DNA of 64,000 nucleotides, taken from positions 461,015-525,014 of the forward strand of contig NZ_FOKK01000001.1 in assembly GCF_900112005.1 (NCBI RefSeq). Direction: 5' to 3'. The notes beneath the pieces are model-generated. The model had not been told where the DNA came from. It made no database searches and saw nothing but the letters and a program-made list of their open reading frames with translations. The position numbers and the translations under genes are program-made. This stretch comes from Algoriphagus aquimarinus (lineage in GTDB: Bacteria > Bacteroidota > Bacteroidia > Cytophagales > Cyclobacteriaceae). How positions within the stretch are numbered: the first letter of the stretch is position 1; every line of letters begins with the position of its first letter. Below are positions 1 through 9,876 of this stretch, in pieces.

Positions 1-1688
1 TTTTCTTCCTCAAATCGCTTTTTTAAGTCAGCATCTTCGGACAGCATTTTAGCGATCAAAGGTTCCATGATGTAGGTTTCCATGTATTCAGTTTGTGCCA
101 AAATCGAATTGAAATATCCCCACTGGAAAAAGCTGTCGATCGACTCAGGCTCCATCAAAATGACCACTAGTTCTGCAAGCGATTGGTCTGTACTGATACG
201 CGCAGAACCTGGCTGAAGTGTGACGGTTCTCTTTAATTTATCTAGCTCTACTGATTGAATGCGCAATAATCCCTCGTAGGGCTGACTACTCATTTTATAT
301 TCTCCTACAGTAGAAAACTCTAGATTCAATTCTTTCTCTTGGGTCAAGATTTCCATTTCGATTCCATGGGCCTTCATTTTTTGAATGACTGCGCCCCATT
401 CTGCAGGAATCCAGTATGCCTTTGGCACTTGCACGTTCTCGACAGGTCTATCCATCAAAATGCTTGGTACTATCTGGGTGATTTTTTTTCCTTCCCATAC
501 CACGTAATCTCTTCCAGTGATAGCTGAGGTTTCGGTTCTCGAAGCGATCCCTAAAAACTCCATAGAATCTGCTGGGGTTTCTCTGAAAGCAAATTTCACT
601 GTGATCTCACTTGGTTTTTGATTTTTGTCAGATTTCACCGCCGCTTGAAGCTCCGAAAAATGCCTGCTAACTGTTTTGATAGCTTGTTCTAGGAAAACAT
701 AAGTTCCTAATACGCGCTGCTCAAATGGCTTTAGCGAGTGATTTTCTATCAAAATCGAAGGTATATGCTTAATGTCTCCATAGGTATGAGAAAATCGTGG
801 GCTAAATGAAAATGCCACATTTCCTTGAGTGAAGTCATTACCATTTGCAGCAAACAATAGCGGACCTGGGATATGTCCTTCATCTTTCAATGCCTGATCT
901 ACTTCTGGCTGAAAATAGGTAGATAACCAGTTTGAAATTTGAGGAGAGTAACCGCCGGTCGCTACATAGCCGTAGGTAATGTCGTATTGATAGTCCGCGC
1001 CGTCAGTCACGTGAATGTCCACATAAAGATCAGGATCGAAGCTGTTGATAACTTTTGCTACAGCTTGTATTCCTGCAGTTTCTAACTTGGTATAATCTCG
1101 GTTTAAATTTAGATTTTGAGCGTTCGTTCTCCAGCCCATTTCTTTTGGACCGCGCTGATTTACTCTACCATATTCACTTCTTCTTTCATGCCCATCCACA
1201 TTCAGAATCGGGATAAAAAGTAGGTTTGCATCATCCAGAAGTGCTAATTTGTTTCCTTGAGAAATGTCTCGAAGCAACATCATACCTGCATCCTTGCCAT
1301 CTATTTCTCCTGCATGAATTCCTGCCTGAAAGAATATCAAGGGCTTTTTGGATGTGGATAACTCATCCTCCGAGAAGCTTCGATCTTTGGAAGCGATCAC
1401 CAACTCTATAGGCCTTCCTTGTTCGCTAGTGCCAAGGGTTACGATTCTGAGGTATTCAGAATTTGCCACTAATTTCTCTACCCAAGCAATAGTTTCTGAA
1501 TATGTAGGTGACTCTAAACCATCAGAAAGTTCAAAAGGAGTCACCCATTTATGAGACTTATCCACAAGTAATTCTTTGCTTTTGCCACTCCACGGAAGGG
1601 TAGGAGGCATAATGTCCTGGGCGAAGGATGCGAAAGGCGAAGTAAGGATAAGGATCGTTGAAAGAATGTAGAGTAATGGTTTTTTCAT
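1..1688 (-). CDS. M14 family zinc carboxypeptidase, secreted (3' end outside window)
   Basis: The reverse strand is open from an ATG at 1688 to the window edge with no stop, so the C-terminus is missing (about 562 residues visible). A signal peptide covers residues 1-23 and ends near AFASFAQ-type residues. The M14 zinc signature HAGE is at His125-Glu128. It is followed by an NLNLNRDYTKLE stretch and a DIHVTDG segment that fits the third zinc-ligand region. A later IENHSLK segment could carry the catalytic Glu. These features point to a periplasmic or secreted zinc exopeptidase; peptide specificity cannot be read from sequence. A second, larger M14 protein lies at 7153-9684. The start was chosen because it gives a clean signal peptide. 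Confidence 0.85.
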   Translation of the reverse strand, partial: MKKPLLYILSTILILTSPFASFAQDIMPPTLPWSGKSKELLVDKSHKWVTPFELSDGLESPTYSETIAWVEKLVANSEYLRIVTLGTSEQGRPIELVIASKDRSFSEDELSTSKKPLIFFQAGIHAGEIDGKDAGMMLLRDISQGNKLALLDDANLLFIPILNVDGHERRSEYGRVNQRGPKEMGWRTNAQNLNLNRDYTKLETAGIQAVAKVINSFDPDLYVDIHVTDGADYQYDITYGYVATGGYSPQISNWLSTYFQPEVDQALKDEGHIPGPLLFAANGNDFTQGNVAFSFSPRFSHTYGDIKHIPSILIENHSLKPFEQRVLGTYVFLEQAIKTVSRHFSELQAAVKSDKNQKPSEITVKFAFRETPADSMEFLGIASRTETSAITGRDYVVWEGKKITQIVPSILMDRPVENVQVPKAYWIPAEWGAVIQKMKAHGIEMEILTQEKELNLEFSTVGEYKMSSQPYEGLLRIQSVELDKLKRTVTLQPGSARISTDQSLAELVVILMEPESIDSFFQWGYFNSILAQTEYMETYIMEPLIAKMLSEDADLKKRFEEE

Positions 1689-1750
1689 TTGGAGTTCTTT
1701 TTTCAAATATCGAAAGTACTTCGATAGTAGCGAATCAATTTTGGTTAAAG

Positions 1751-1782
1751 TGACTATTGACCATTTAAAAGATCAATAGTCA
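1751..1782 (-). terminator. Hairpin downstream of the glucan phosphorylase gene
   Basis: A perfect 10-bp inverted repeat (TGACTATTGA / TCAATAGTCA) with a 12-nt loop lies about 40 nt past the stop of the minus-strand gene at 1824. The downstream side is only weakly T-rich, so termination is plausible rather than certain. Confidence 0.4.
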
Positions 1783-1823
1783 AGTCTGGGAAGAAGATGA
1801 GCTTTTGATTAAGTGCCTTAATA

Positions 1824-3482
1824 TTAGCTTTTGTACATGATTTCGTAGTATTCCTTCGCCATTCGGTTACTCTCAAATCCCTCGACCACATCTTTCATTC
1901 CTTGTTCTACGATGTCATCCCATTTGTCTTTATTTTCATAGTAGGTTGGGACTATTTCCTTTTCTAGCACCTGAAAGATGTTTTCTAAGTCAAAATGGTC
2001 TTGTTCCGGAATACTCATGTTTACGTAATCTGCTGTTGGCACAATGAAACTGTTTTTGCCATGCTCGGCAAATTCACAAATCCAGCCATCGAATGTACTG
2101 AAGTTCACTGCCCCGTTCATGGCTGCAGTCATTCCCGAAGTGCCGCTTGCTTCTCGGGGAACACGTGGATTATTTAACCATATATCTGCCGCTTGCTTGA
2201 GTCGCTTACTTAAGGTGAGTTCATAGTCTACACAGACAGCTACATTTGGATATTTTTTGCTAAGATGTACCAGCTGATTGAATGTGGAAATAGCCCCATA
2301 GTCAGAAGGGTATGGTTTTCCAGCCCAAATAATTTGTATTGGTCGTTCTGGATTGTTAATTAATGCTTCGAATCTGGCCAGATCTCTAGTGATTAAATCA
2401 GGTCTTTTATATCCAGCAAAACGTCGGGCCCAAACTATTGTCAGCACGTTTGGATCAAGTAATTTTCCCGTCTGATCTGCTACCAGTTCGAAGGCTCTTT
2501 TTTTCAAATAGTGCTTCCTGTCTTCAAATGCCGGTTTGTTATCTGTATTCATGAAATGATACAGCTGCTTGTCCGCCCAGTAAGTATAATTCTGCGAGTT
2601 GGTAATCGAGGTAATTTCAGGAATATCCGAATATTTACTCCACATCTCTCTGCTCACCTTGCCATGAAGCTTACTTACTCCATTAGCTTTTCTGGCAAAT
2701 CGAAATGCGGCCAAACTGTGATTGAAAAGATCTCCTTCCATCCCCGTCAGCTCTCTGACTTCTTCCAACGGATAGCCATTGAAATATCCCATTTGATCAC
2801 ATAAGTAGATATCATGCTTCTCGTTTCCAGCTTCTTCAGGAGTGTGTGTGGTGAATACCAAACGTTTTTTTACTTCTTCTTTGGAACCAAACTTTCTCAT
2901 CAGGTGAAAAACAGCACTGACGCCGTGAGCCTCGTTGAGATGATAGACATCAGGATTGAAATTCAATTCGTCAAGTAATTTGGCTCCACCGATCCCCAAC
3001 ATGATGAACTGCGCTACTTTGGCGGCAGTATCTGAATCATACAGTCTATGTGTGATGGTTTGGCTGAGGTAGTCGTTTTCTGGTAAGTCGGTACTCAAGA
3101 GAAACAGCGGCGCACTGTTAAAAGTCTCTGGAGCTAGATACATAGCTTTTACCCAAACAGGATTGCCGTGAATGGTTATTTGAAACTTGATGCCGGTATC
3201 TTGGAGAAAGCTATAGGTCTTTTCATACCACTCAGCCTTAAGGGTCTGATCCTGATTTCTTCCTTGATCGTAATAGCCATATTTCCAGAGAATGCCGATT
3301 CCGATCAGATTTTGTTTGAGTTCATAGGCACTTCGTAAATGAGATCCTGAAAGAAAGCCCAGGCCTCCACTATAGATTTTGAGAGGTTGATGGATGGCAA
3401 ATTCCATGGAGAAATAGGCGACCTTCTTGGAGTATTCCGACGAAATCTGATACGGCACGCTATAGTTTCTAAAATCAGTCAT
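1824..3482 (-). CDS. Alpha-glucan phosphorylase family protein (GT35), PLP-lysine position substituted
   Basis: The 552-residue protein matches the short alpha-glucan phosphorylase branch of GT35, which normally removes glucose-1-phosphate from glycogen or maltodextrin using pyridoxal phosphate. It carries the family's HLNEAHG segment, the VWARRFAGYKRPDL segment, the IIWAGKPYP segment and, near the C-terminus, EASGTSGMTAAMNGA. In classical phosphorylases the residue after the Met of EASGTxxM is the lysine that binds PLP. Here it is Thr452 (codon ACT at 2127-2129 on the reverse strand). Either this branch works without a PLP Schiff base, for example as a retaining glucosyltransferase, or phosphorolysis is lost. 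No other glycogen gene is adjacent. No signal peptide is seen, so it is cytoplasmic. Confidence 0.85.
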   Translation of the reverse strand: MTDFRNYSVPYQISSEYSKKVAYFSMEFAIHQPLKIYSGGLGFLSGSHLRSAYELKQNLIGIGILWKYGYYDQGRNQDQTLKAEWYEKTYSFLQDTGIKFQITIHGNPVWVKAMYLAPETFNSAPLFLLSTDLPENDYLSQTITHRLYDSDTAAKVAQFIMLGIGGAKLLDELNFNPDVYHLNEAHGVSAVFHLMRKFGSKEEVKKRLVFTTHTPEEAGNEKHDIYLCDQMGYFNGYPLEEVRELTGMEGDLFNHSLAAFRFARKANGVSKLHGKVSREMWSKYSDIPEITSITNSQNYTYWADKQLYHFMNTDNKPAFEDRKHYLKKRAFELVADQTGKLLDPNVLTIVWARRFAGYKRPDLITRDLARFEALINNPERPIQIIWAGKPYPSDYGAISTFNQLVHLSKKYPNVAVCVDYELTLSKRLKQAADIWLNNPRVPREASGTSGMTAAMNGAVNFSTFDGWICEFAEHGKNSFIVPTADYVNMSIPEQDHFDLENIFQVLEKEIVPTYYENKDKWDDIVEQGMKDVVEGFESNRMAKEYYEIMYKS

Positions 3483-3625
3483 TGTGGATTGGTTATTTTT
3501 TCCAATTTAGTTGAAATCCGTAGACAAGATTCAGGAAGCGATACGTAAAGTATTTGAACTGAATTCGGGCTTTGATTTATAGTCTTATTTTCTTTAGAAA
3601 TTCTTTATAAATAGGTGTAAACAGA

Positions 3626-3654
3626 AAGCGCAGAACTGATATAGTTCTGCGCTT
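3626..3654 (-). terminator. Rho-independent-type hairpin after the carboxylesterase gene
   Basis: A perfect 12-bp stem (AAGCGCAGAACT / AGTTCTGCGCTT) with a 5-nt loop lies 23 nt past the stop of the minus-strand gene at 3677. On the reverse strand a T-rich tract follows. Confidence 0.7.
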
Positions 3655-3676
3655 CTACTTTTGTATATGTTGAGTT

Positions 3677-5338
3677 TTATGCTGGCAAAGCTGCCAGTCC
3701 ATTTCCATCCGGCTTATTTTTCAAAACTGGATTGTCTTTCAAGATCATAGTTGCGCCGTTGGCTGGAGAATACGCAGTCCACTTTGGAAGAGTTCCAGCA
3801 TTAGGATCCCCTGTTCTCATGAAGGAGAGGAGAGAAGCCGACATTTTCTCGGATAACTTTCGAGGTCTATCACCTCCACCTGTGTGGGTGTACATTCGGT
3901 CAGTATTGTCAAACCAAAAGCAAATATCTATGCAGTGAAAAGCTTTCATTCTGCCACTGTATAGCTCAGGTTCCCAGCCGAACCAAGCCAGATAAACTGG
4001 AGCCTTCTGCGTCGATTTTGCGTTTGCTGTAGCGACTGCTCCTTTTCTATTGGAAAGAATCATAGCCCAAAGATCTGCTGGGGAAGCTTCTGGGAAGTCT
4101 TTGCGATATCCTGCGATTACTTTATCTGTGGCTGTTCCAAAGTTAGCATTCAGTTTCTCGGCTACTCCAGTCCAATCAATTTTCTCTAATTCGGGGGATG
4201 TCCGCGTTGGATTCCACTCGTGGAAAGTAGTGCAGATCATTAAAGGAATGTCCGAAGCCAAGCCATTTGGATCAGAGAAGAACTCACCTTCTGGGATGTT
4301 TGCTCCATCCGCCACTGGGCTAAATCCTCCTCTAAATCCAGGCAACGGATTATCTTTTCGCATTTTTGCCATAGCCCTATTTGCTACATCTAGGTATTCC
4401 CGCCATGTCAGATCCTGCAACTTATCCACAGTATCTGAAGTCAATCCTGCTTCTTTCATGACGTATTCACCAAGGGTGCGAGAATATTCTTGGTTGGAAG
4501 CCTGAAGCATAGATCCACTCAAGGCAACCCCTTTATGCACCAATCCTTTTGCCGCAGGCATAGCCATAGTCGCAGTGACTTTTGCACCTCCTCCAGACTG
4601 ACCTATAATCGTTACATTTCCTGGGTCACCACCGAAATTGGAAACATTATCCCGAACCCATTCCAGCGAGGCAATGATGTCGAGTTGACTGACGTTTCCG
4701 GAATCTGCATACTTAGATCCACCCACTCCCGAAAGATCAGTGAAGCCTATTGGCCCAAGTCTGTGATTGATTGATACGAAAACCATGTCACCACTTTTAC
4801 TTAGGTTTTCCCCGTGATACCCGTCTTGCTCTACTGCGTTTCCGTTAGTGAATCCGCCACCATGAAGCCAAACGAGCACAGGTCTTTTTTTACCGTCCAA
4901 AGCCGGTGTCCAGACATTCAATTTGAGGCAATCTTCACTTAAGTCATCGTAATTCCAGTGATCTGCAAAGGAGTAATCTGGACTTGCATAGCGATTGTCC
5001 ATGATTTGCGGAGCTGTATTTCCCCACCAAATAGTTGGCTTCACTTCAGTCCATGGAGCGGGTTTCTGTGGAGGCATAAAACGGTTTTTGCCCGAAGTGT
5101 CAGCTCCATAGGGAACCCCGAGAAAAGTATAAATATCATTTAATACATAGCCTCTCACCTTGCCTGAATTGGTATTTGCAATGGCAATGTCGTCGCCGAT
5201 CTGGAGAAATTGACCTCCGTTGGCTGCCGGTTTTGAAGTGGAATTTGCTTGTGTAGAAAAAGGTACAACGGCTGCTAAACCTAATCCCGCCGTTCCTACC
5301 CCGACTTTCTTAAAGAATTCGCGTCTATTATTTTTCAT
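3677..5338 (-). CDS. Type B carboxylesterase, Tat-exported
   Basis: The 553-residue alpha/beta-hydrolase belongs to the carboxylesterase/para-nitrobenzyl esterase family. The N-terminus (NRREFFKKVGVGTAGLG) has a twin-arginine-like signal, so export by Tat is likely. The oxyanion segment LVWLHGGGFTNGN and the nucleophile elbow GQSGGG (Ser248) are clear. A His in the AFHCIDICFWF segment near residue 470 fits the catalytic His of the family, and a FHEWN segment is a candidate for the acid. The usual elbow reads GESAGG, so this one is slightly divergent. It probably hydrolyses carboxylic esters in the periplasm; the substrate is unknown. It stands alone with its own terminator. Confidence 0.88.
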   Translation of the reverse strand: MKNNRREFFKKVGVGTAGLGLAAVVPFSTQANSTSKPAANGGQFLQIGDDIAIANTNSGKVRGYVLNDIYTFLGVPYGADTSGKNRFMPPQKPAPWTEVKPTIWWGNTAPQIMDNRYASPDYSFADHWNYDDLSEDCLKLNVWTPALDGKKRPVLVWLHGGGFTNGNAVEQDGYHGENLSKSGDMVFVSINHRLGPIGFTDLSGVGGSKYADSGNVSQLDIIASLEWVRDNVSNFGGDPGNVTIIGQSGGGAKVTATMAMPAAKGLVHKGVALSGSMLQASNQEYSRTLGEYVMKEAGLTSDTVDKLQDLTWREYLDVANRAMAKMRKDNPLPGFRGGFSPVADGANIPEGEFFSDPNGLASDIPLMICTTFHEWNPTRTSPELEKIDWTGVAEKLNANFGTATDKVIAGYRKDFPEASPADLWAMILSNRKGAVATANAKSTQKAPVYLAWFGWEPELYSGRMKAFHCIDICFWFDNTDRMYTHTGGGDRPRKLSEKMSASLLSFMRTGDPNAGTLPKWTAYSPANGATMILKDNPVLKNKPDGNGLAALPA

Positions 5339-5508
5339 GCTTAGGGTTTAATGTTAAAGGTTTGATCTTGAATAAAATATAGCAATTAAAGAATCCAGCC
5401 TTGGCGGGAAATGCATATTTAAACCCATAATTTATTTGAATGGGATATTATTGTTTCAAAATGAAAAAATAAAGGCTAAAAGTCAAAAAATCACAAAAAA
5501 TTAAATAA

Positions 5509-6966
5509 TTAGCTTAACAAATCCTTTATCGCTGACTCTTGAGTTGCATCTTCCAGCATGATCATCAAGTTGTCTCCTTCCATCAATTCGGTGTGTCCGT
5601 TTGGTGTGATAAATTTGTTATCACGCTTCACTATTACGACAAGAGAAGTGGGTGGAAATCCTATTTCGAGGATCTTTTTTCCGTTGGCCGCACTGCTAGA
5701 TGAGAGTCGTATTTCCATAACCGCATTTCTGAAATCATCCGATAATTCTAGATCTAGTAGCGTTTTTCGCTTGAGTTCTGCAGGCAGGGCCAAACCCAAT
5801 AGTTTGGCAGCCAGAGGCAAAGTAGGGGCCTGAATAGCTACTGAAGTAAGGACAATAAAGAAAACAATATGAAAGAGAGTCCAGGATATTTCAATTCCTG
5901 CAATCATCGGTACTGTAGCAAAAACAATCGGAACTGCACCTCGCAATCCTACCCAAGAGATAAAGGTTTTTTCTTTGAGACTGAATTTGAAGAAGGAAAG
6001 GGCTAGAAATACGCCCAGAGGCCTCGCGATGAAAATCAGAAACATTGCTGCGCCTAAAGCTACACCAGCAACAGGAAATAGTTGTTTTGGGAATACTAGC
6101 AATCCTAGAGTAATGAACATTACCACTTGCATCAGCCAAGCTACGCCGTCAAAAAACTTCATGAGGCTCTTCTTGTGTGCCATATTGGAGTTACCCACAG
6201 TGATAGCGGCAATGTAGACTGCCAGAAACCCGTTTCCATTGCAAAGATCTACCACGGTGTAGGTAATCAGCACCATTGCCAGTAGCATGACAGGATATAG
6301 TCCCTCGAAATCCAGCTTGACTTTATTGATGAGCAAGACAATTGCCCGGCCGAATACCCATCCTAAAAGTCCACCTACAACCATTTGGATGACGAAAAGG
6401 GGAATGATTTCCCAAATGGAATTGGTGTCCAAAGTGATAAAACCAAGGATGGAAATCGTCAGAAAGTAAGCCATGGGATCGTTACTGCCACTTTCTAGCT
6501 CTAAAAGTGGTCTCAAATTTCCTTTCAATCCTAGGCTTTTAGCTCGCAAAACTGAGAAAACGGCTGCTGCATCTGTAGAAGAAACTATGGCTCCAAGAAG
6601 CATACTTTCTAAAATAGATAATTCTGTAATCCAATATACAAAGCCACCCAAGGATACACTCGTGAGTAAGACACCAATCGTCGATAGCGATACTCCTGGC
6701 CACAAAACTGGTTTTATACTAGGCCACTTTGTGTCCATACCGCCTGAAAACAGGATGTAGGTCAGAGCTATAATCCCGAGCACCTGCGTGATTGCTGGAT
6801 TGTCGAATTTAATGCCGCCAATCCCATCTGATCCGGCTAACATTCCTACTCCCAAGAAAATTAACAGCAGAGGTACCCCTGTTTTACCGGAAGTTCGACT
6901 GGCCAATACGCCTGCTAAAAGTAAAAGAGAACTGATTAAAAGTATGTTTTGAGCAGTAAAGATCAT
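5509..6966 (-). CDS. nhaP2: K+/H+ antiporter, CPA1 family, with TrkA-C domain
   Basis: The 485-residue protein has about twelve hydrophobic segments over residues 1-390, followed by a cytoplasmic RCK_C/TrkA-C-like domain (about 400-485: SLVVIVKRDNKF, then EGDNLMIML). The core motifs GAIVSSTDAAAVFSVLR and ELESGSNDPMAYFLT are the ion-binding helices of CPA1 antiporters of the NhaP2/CvrA type. The ND pair in the second motif is the expected proton/cation site. The likely role is exchange of cytoplasmic K+ for H+ in ion and volume homeostasis; the RCK_C domain may bind a regulatory ligand. It is monocistronic. The gene symbol follows family resemblance. Confidence 0.85.
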   Translation of the reverse strand: MIFTAQNILLISSLLLLAGVLASRTSGKTGVPLLLIFLGVGMLAGSDGIGGIKFDNPAITQVLGIIALTYILFSGGMDTKWPSIKPVLWPGVSLSTIGVLLTSVSLGGFVYWITELSILESMLLGAIVSSTDAAAVFSVLRAKSLGLKGNLRPLLELESGSNDPMAYFLTISILGFITLDTNSIWEIIPLFVIQMVVGGLLGWVFGRAIVLLINKVKLDFEGLYPVMLLAMVLITYTVVDLCNGNGFLAVYIAAITVGNSNMAHKKSLMKFFDGVAWLMQVVMFITLGLLVFPKQLFPVAGVALGAAMFLIFIARPLGVFLALSFFKFSLKEKTFISWVGLRGAVPIVFATVPMIAGIEISWTLFHIVFFIVLTSVAIQAPTLPLAAKLLGLALPAELKRKTLLDLELSDDFRNAVMEIRLSSSSAANGKKILEIGFPPTSLVVIVKRDNKFITPNGHTELMEGDNLMIMLEDATQESAIKDLLS

Positions 6967-7079
6967 AAAGGTTAAGGTGGTTTGGTAAAACTAGGCACGT
7001 AAGGCCATTACTAAAAGTTATATAAATAGATTGAAATTGTGGAGATATCTAAATCTGAAGATATCCATAATATAAAATG

Positions 7080-7109
7080 AAGACCGACCACTTTTAAGTA
7101 GCCGGTCTT
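7080..7109 (-). terminator. Terminator hairpin after the large M14 peptidase
   Basis: A 7-bp GC-rich stem (AAGACCG / CGGTCTT) extended by further pairs lies about 44 nt past the stop of the gene at 7153. A T-rich stretch follows on the reverse strand. Confidence 0.55.
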
Positions 7110-7152
7110 GATTCTAAATGCTAAAATCTTTTTCTTAAATCTTGACTCCGAC

Positions 7153-9684
7153 TTACTGGCCTACCATAAAGATCGCATTACTCAAAATCAGTTTTCCAGA
7201 CTCCCAGAATCCTCTGAAGATTGGATCATCCACAAAGTAAACAATCTCACCACGACCTGCACTTTCAACGCCTATCACCATGGATTCACCCATTTTTGAT
7301 TTGACCTTGTAGCCAATGTAGCCTGTGCGGTGGGCCTCATTGGAGGAAATCACTCCCGCATTTACACCCTTGTCTAAGTAAGCAAATCTGCTCGCATTGT
7401 TTTTCAAGGTGTAATATTTCCCGCCTGTTCCGTATCCAAGTGGATGTGTGACATCCATGTCCACTTGATAGATTGCGCCAGCTGCTCCGCCAGAAATCGC
7501 TACTCGCTCGCCTTCTTGGTATGGAGCTAGACGTTCGGCTTTTGCTAAGGAATCTGCTTCTTTTTGAGCTGCTTTTTTATCATCATCTGAATCATAAGTT
7601 TTCAATGCAAAACCTTCTTTGTTGGCAAAAAGACTTAATGCTCCGTCGATAGCAATCAGTTTTCCGCCTTCACGAATCCAATCCATTAAGTTCTTTTGGC
7701 CTGATTCATTCAGTGCACTGCCGCGAGTAGATGGCATGATGATTACATCGTATTTGCTCAAGTCGTAGCGGGACATGTTTCCGGTTTCCAAGTTGCTTAG
7801 TGGATAGTTTAGCTCCTTTTCGAAGAAATGCCAGATAGCTCCGTAATTCAAAGAATTAGTGCCTTCTCCACCAATCAGTGCAACTTTTGGTGCCTGAAGT
7901 ACGCGGACATTAGGCGAACCAAAATCTTTTCCTTTGTCCACATAGCCAGTCATAGTAGTGGCAAGCGTGACGCCGAATTTATTGGCGATGTCTACCATTT
8001 TCTGATCAAAATTCGAAATGTATTCGTTACCGCCTTTGGTGATCATGAGTGATCCGGCGGGGAAGCTTTTCCCTTCTACTTCGAAAGGAAATTCATTGTA
8101 TTTCACGCGAATACCAGCATTCAGAAGCGCAGACAAGAAAGCTACATCACGTGTTCCTTGCCAGGCTGCAATGTAAGCGACAGGAGTTTTTCCTGCTTGA
8201 TTTGCGGTGAAAGTTGGTTTCTCATATGCTGAGGTAGCTTCGAGTTTTGTCTCTACTGCGAAAGCTTCCAAGCCGTATGCATAAGGCATGGCCCAGCTCG
8301 TGATATCATAGGTGATGCTGTCATGCAAAGTAGGACTTGGTTCGAAAAATACCTGAGTTAAGACAGATTTGGGCTGGTGAGCACTGATGATGATGTCCTT
8401 ATCTGTGGTGGCGAAAGACTCACTCTTGCCAGTTCCATAGGCAAAGCCTTTCAATCCTGATTTTGAACTAGCCATTCCATAGCGAATGCCATTTTTATCT
8501 AGCAATTCAAGCAGTTTGGCTACCTGAGCTGGGTTGCTTTCACCTTTGATGATAAAGCTTTTGTATTTGCCTTTAGGATTGGTTGAGTTGTCTTTGTAGA
8601 ATTTTGCAAACTCAGAAAGCAATCGCTCAGCATTCTTGCTTGTCACTTCGGCAGCCGACATAGCGGCGGTGTAGTGTCCCTCGATTCTATAGCTTAATGT
8701 AACCGTGTCTCCTACTGAATTTAATCCACCGATGCCAGCTTGTCCGCCACCACCTTGCTCGATAGTCATGCCGATAGCCCCGTTGAACATAGGGTAGGAA
8801 TCCCCATAGGATGGATAAAGCAAATCAAACTGCTCTTTGGTAAAGTAAAATCTTCCAGCCTCATCGAAGTATTTAGCTGTATTTCTGCCAAAAATATCCT
8901 GAAACTCATGCTGAAATGAGCTCAATTGCTCATGAAGAGGCTCGGCTGCAGGAGCCATGTAGAATGGATTGTTGATGCCTTGCTCATGGAAATCCAAGTG
9001 TAAGTGTGGCATCCACTCTTGGTAAACTTTCATTCTCGCCTGAGATTCTACCTGTACTTGCCAAGCCCAATCACGGTTTAGATCAAACAAATAGTGATTT
9101 GCACGTCCACCTGGCCAAGGTTCGTTATGCTCCACAGATTGCAGGTCTGGCTGAAGAGTAGTGTTCATTTTCTGGTTGTACCAGTTCGAGTATCTGTCAC
9201 GACCATCAGGGTTGATCGCTGGATCGATGATCACTATTTGATTTTTCAGCCATTCCTGAGAGGTGCTATTTTCTGGGTTTGCCAGGGTATAAAAAGATGA
9301 AATGGCTGCTTCCATACCTACCGACTCATTTCCATGGACATTGAAAGACATCCAATTGATTGGAACTGAAGTTGAAGGTGAGCCTTCTATCAAACCTGCT
9401 CTCTTGAGGTTGTCAGTTCGGATCTGCTCCAGATTACCCATATTTTCGGAGCTCGAAAGTATCGCGATGATCAGTGGGCGTTTCTCATTGGTTTCGCCGT
9501 ATTGGATGAGCTTGACATTCGGATTATTTGCCGCTACATGCTCGAAGTAATCGACCATGCGATGATGGGGGGTGAATCGGTCACCGGGTTTGTAACCCAA
9601 AAATTGCTCTGGTGTCTGGATCTGAGCCCAAGAGCTGATGGTGATCGAAAAAACGAATAATGATAAGAGTATGAGTTTTTTCAT
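7153..9684 (-). CDS. Large secreted M14 zinc carboxypeptidase
   Basis: The 843-residue protein begins with a signal peptide (cleavage near SSWAQ). The catalytic M14 domain lies in the first half: zinc ligands HGNE at His117-Glu120, the INPDGRDRYS and LFDLNRDWAW segments, and the HLDFHEQG segment near residue 235 supplying the third ligand. The C-terminal half (about 530-740) has a class I glutamine-amidotransferase-like fold: VALIGGEG, then YDVIIMPSTRGSALNESG, then GGKLIAIDGAL. This two-part layout is common in Bacteroidota M14 proteins. It probably degrades peptides outside the cytoplasmic membrane. The amidotransferase-like part has no obvious catalytic Cys and is probably structural. Confidence 0.85.
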   Translation of the reverse strand: MKKLILLSLFVFSITISSWAQIQTPEQFLGYKPGDRFTPHHRMVDYFEHVAANNPNVKLIQYGETNEKRPLIIAILSSSENMGNLEQIRTDNLKRAGLIEGSPSTSVPINWMSFNVHGNESVGMEAAISSFYTLANPENSTSQEWLKNQIVIIDPAINPDGRDRYSNWYNQKMNTTLQPDLQSVEHNEPWPGGRANHYLFDLNRDWAWQVQVESQARMKVYQEWMPHLHLDFHEQGINNPFYMAPAAEPLHEQLSSFQHEFQDIFGRNTAKYFDEAGRFYFTKEQFDLLYPSYGDSYPMFNGAIGMTIEQGGGGQAGIGGLNSVGDTVTLSYRIEGHYTAAMSAAEVTSKNAERLLSEFAKFYKDNSTNPKGKYKSFIIKGESNPAQVAKLLELLDKNGIRYGMASSKSGLKGFAYGTGKSESFATTDKDIIISAHQPKSVLTQVFFEPSPTLHDSITYDITSWAMPYAYGLEAFAVETKLEATSAYEKPTFTANQAGKTPVAYIAAWQGTRDVAFLSALLNAGIRVKYNEFPFEVEGKSFPAGSLMITKGGNEYISNFDQKMVDIANKFGVTLATTMTGYVDKGKDFGSPNVRVLQAPKVALIGGEGTNSLNYGAIWHFFEKELNYPLSNLETGNMSRYDLSKYDVIIMPSTRGSALNESGQKNLMDWIREGGKLIAIDGALSLFANKEGFALKTYDSDDDKKAAQKEADSLAKAERLAPYQEGERVAISGGAAGAIYQVDMDVTHPLGYGTGGKYYTLKNNASRFAYLDKGVNAGVISSNEAHRTGYIGYKVKSKMGESMVIGVESAGRGEIVYFVDDPIFRGFWESGKLILSNAIFMVGQ

Positions 9685-9876
9685 AGATGGGAATATATTA
9701 TGCTAGCCTGAAAGTTAAAGTTATTTGTGTTTTGCTTTAGCACCGATTAAAAAAAGCTGGACGAAAGGTCAGGATCGAGCTGGAAATTCCTAATGTGACA
9801 AAAGTTGCTGAACGACAAAATCAAAAGTCTGTTCTTTGCAGTATCAAATAGAAGTTTAATCTGAATAATTATAGCG

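Noticed and set aside
4050..4505. 151-codon plus-strand frame inside the carboxylesterase gene
   Set aside because: It is antisense to a clear esterase frame with catalytic motifs, and its own translation has no recognisable domain.
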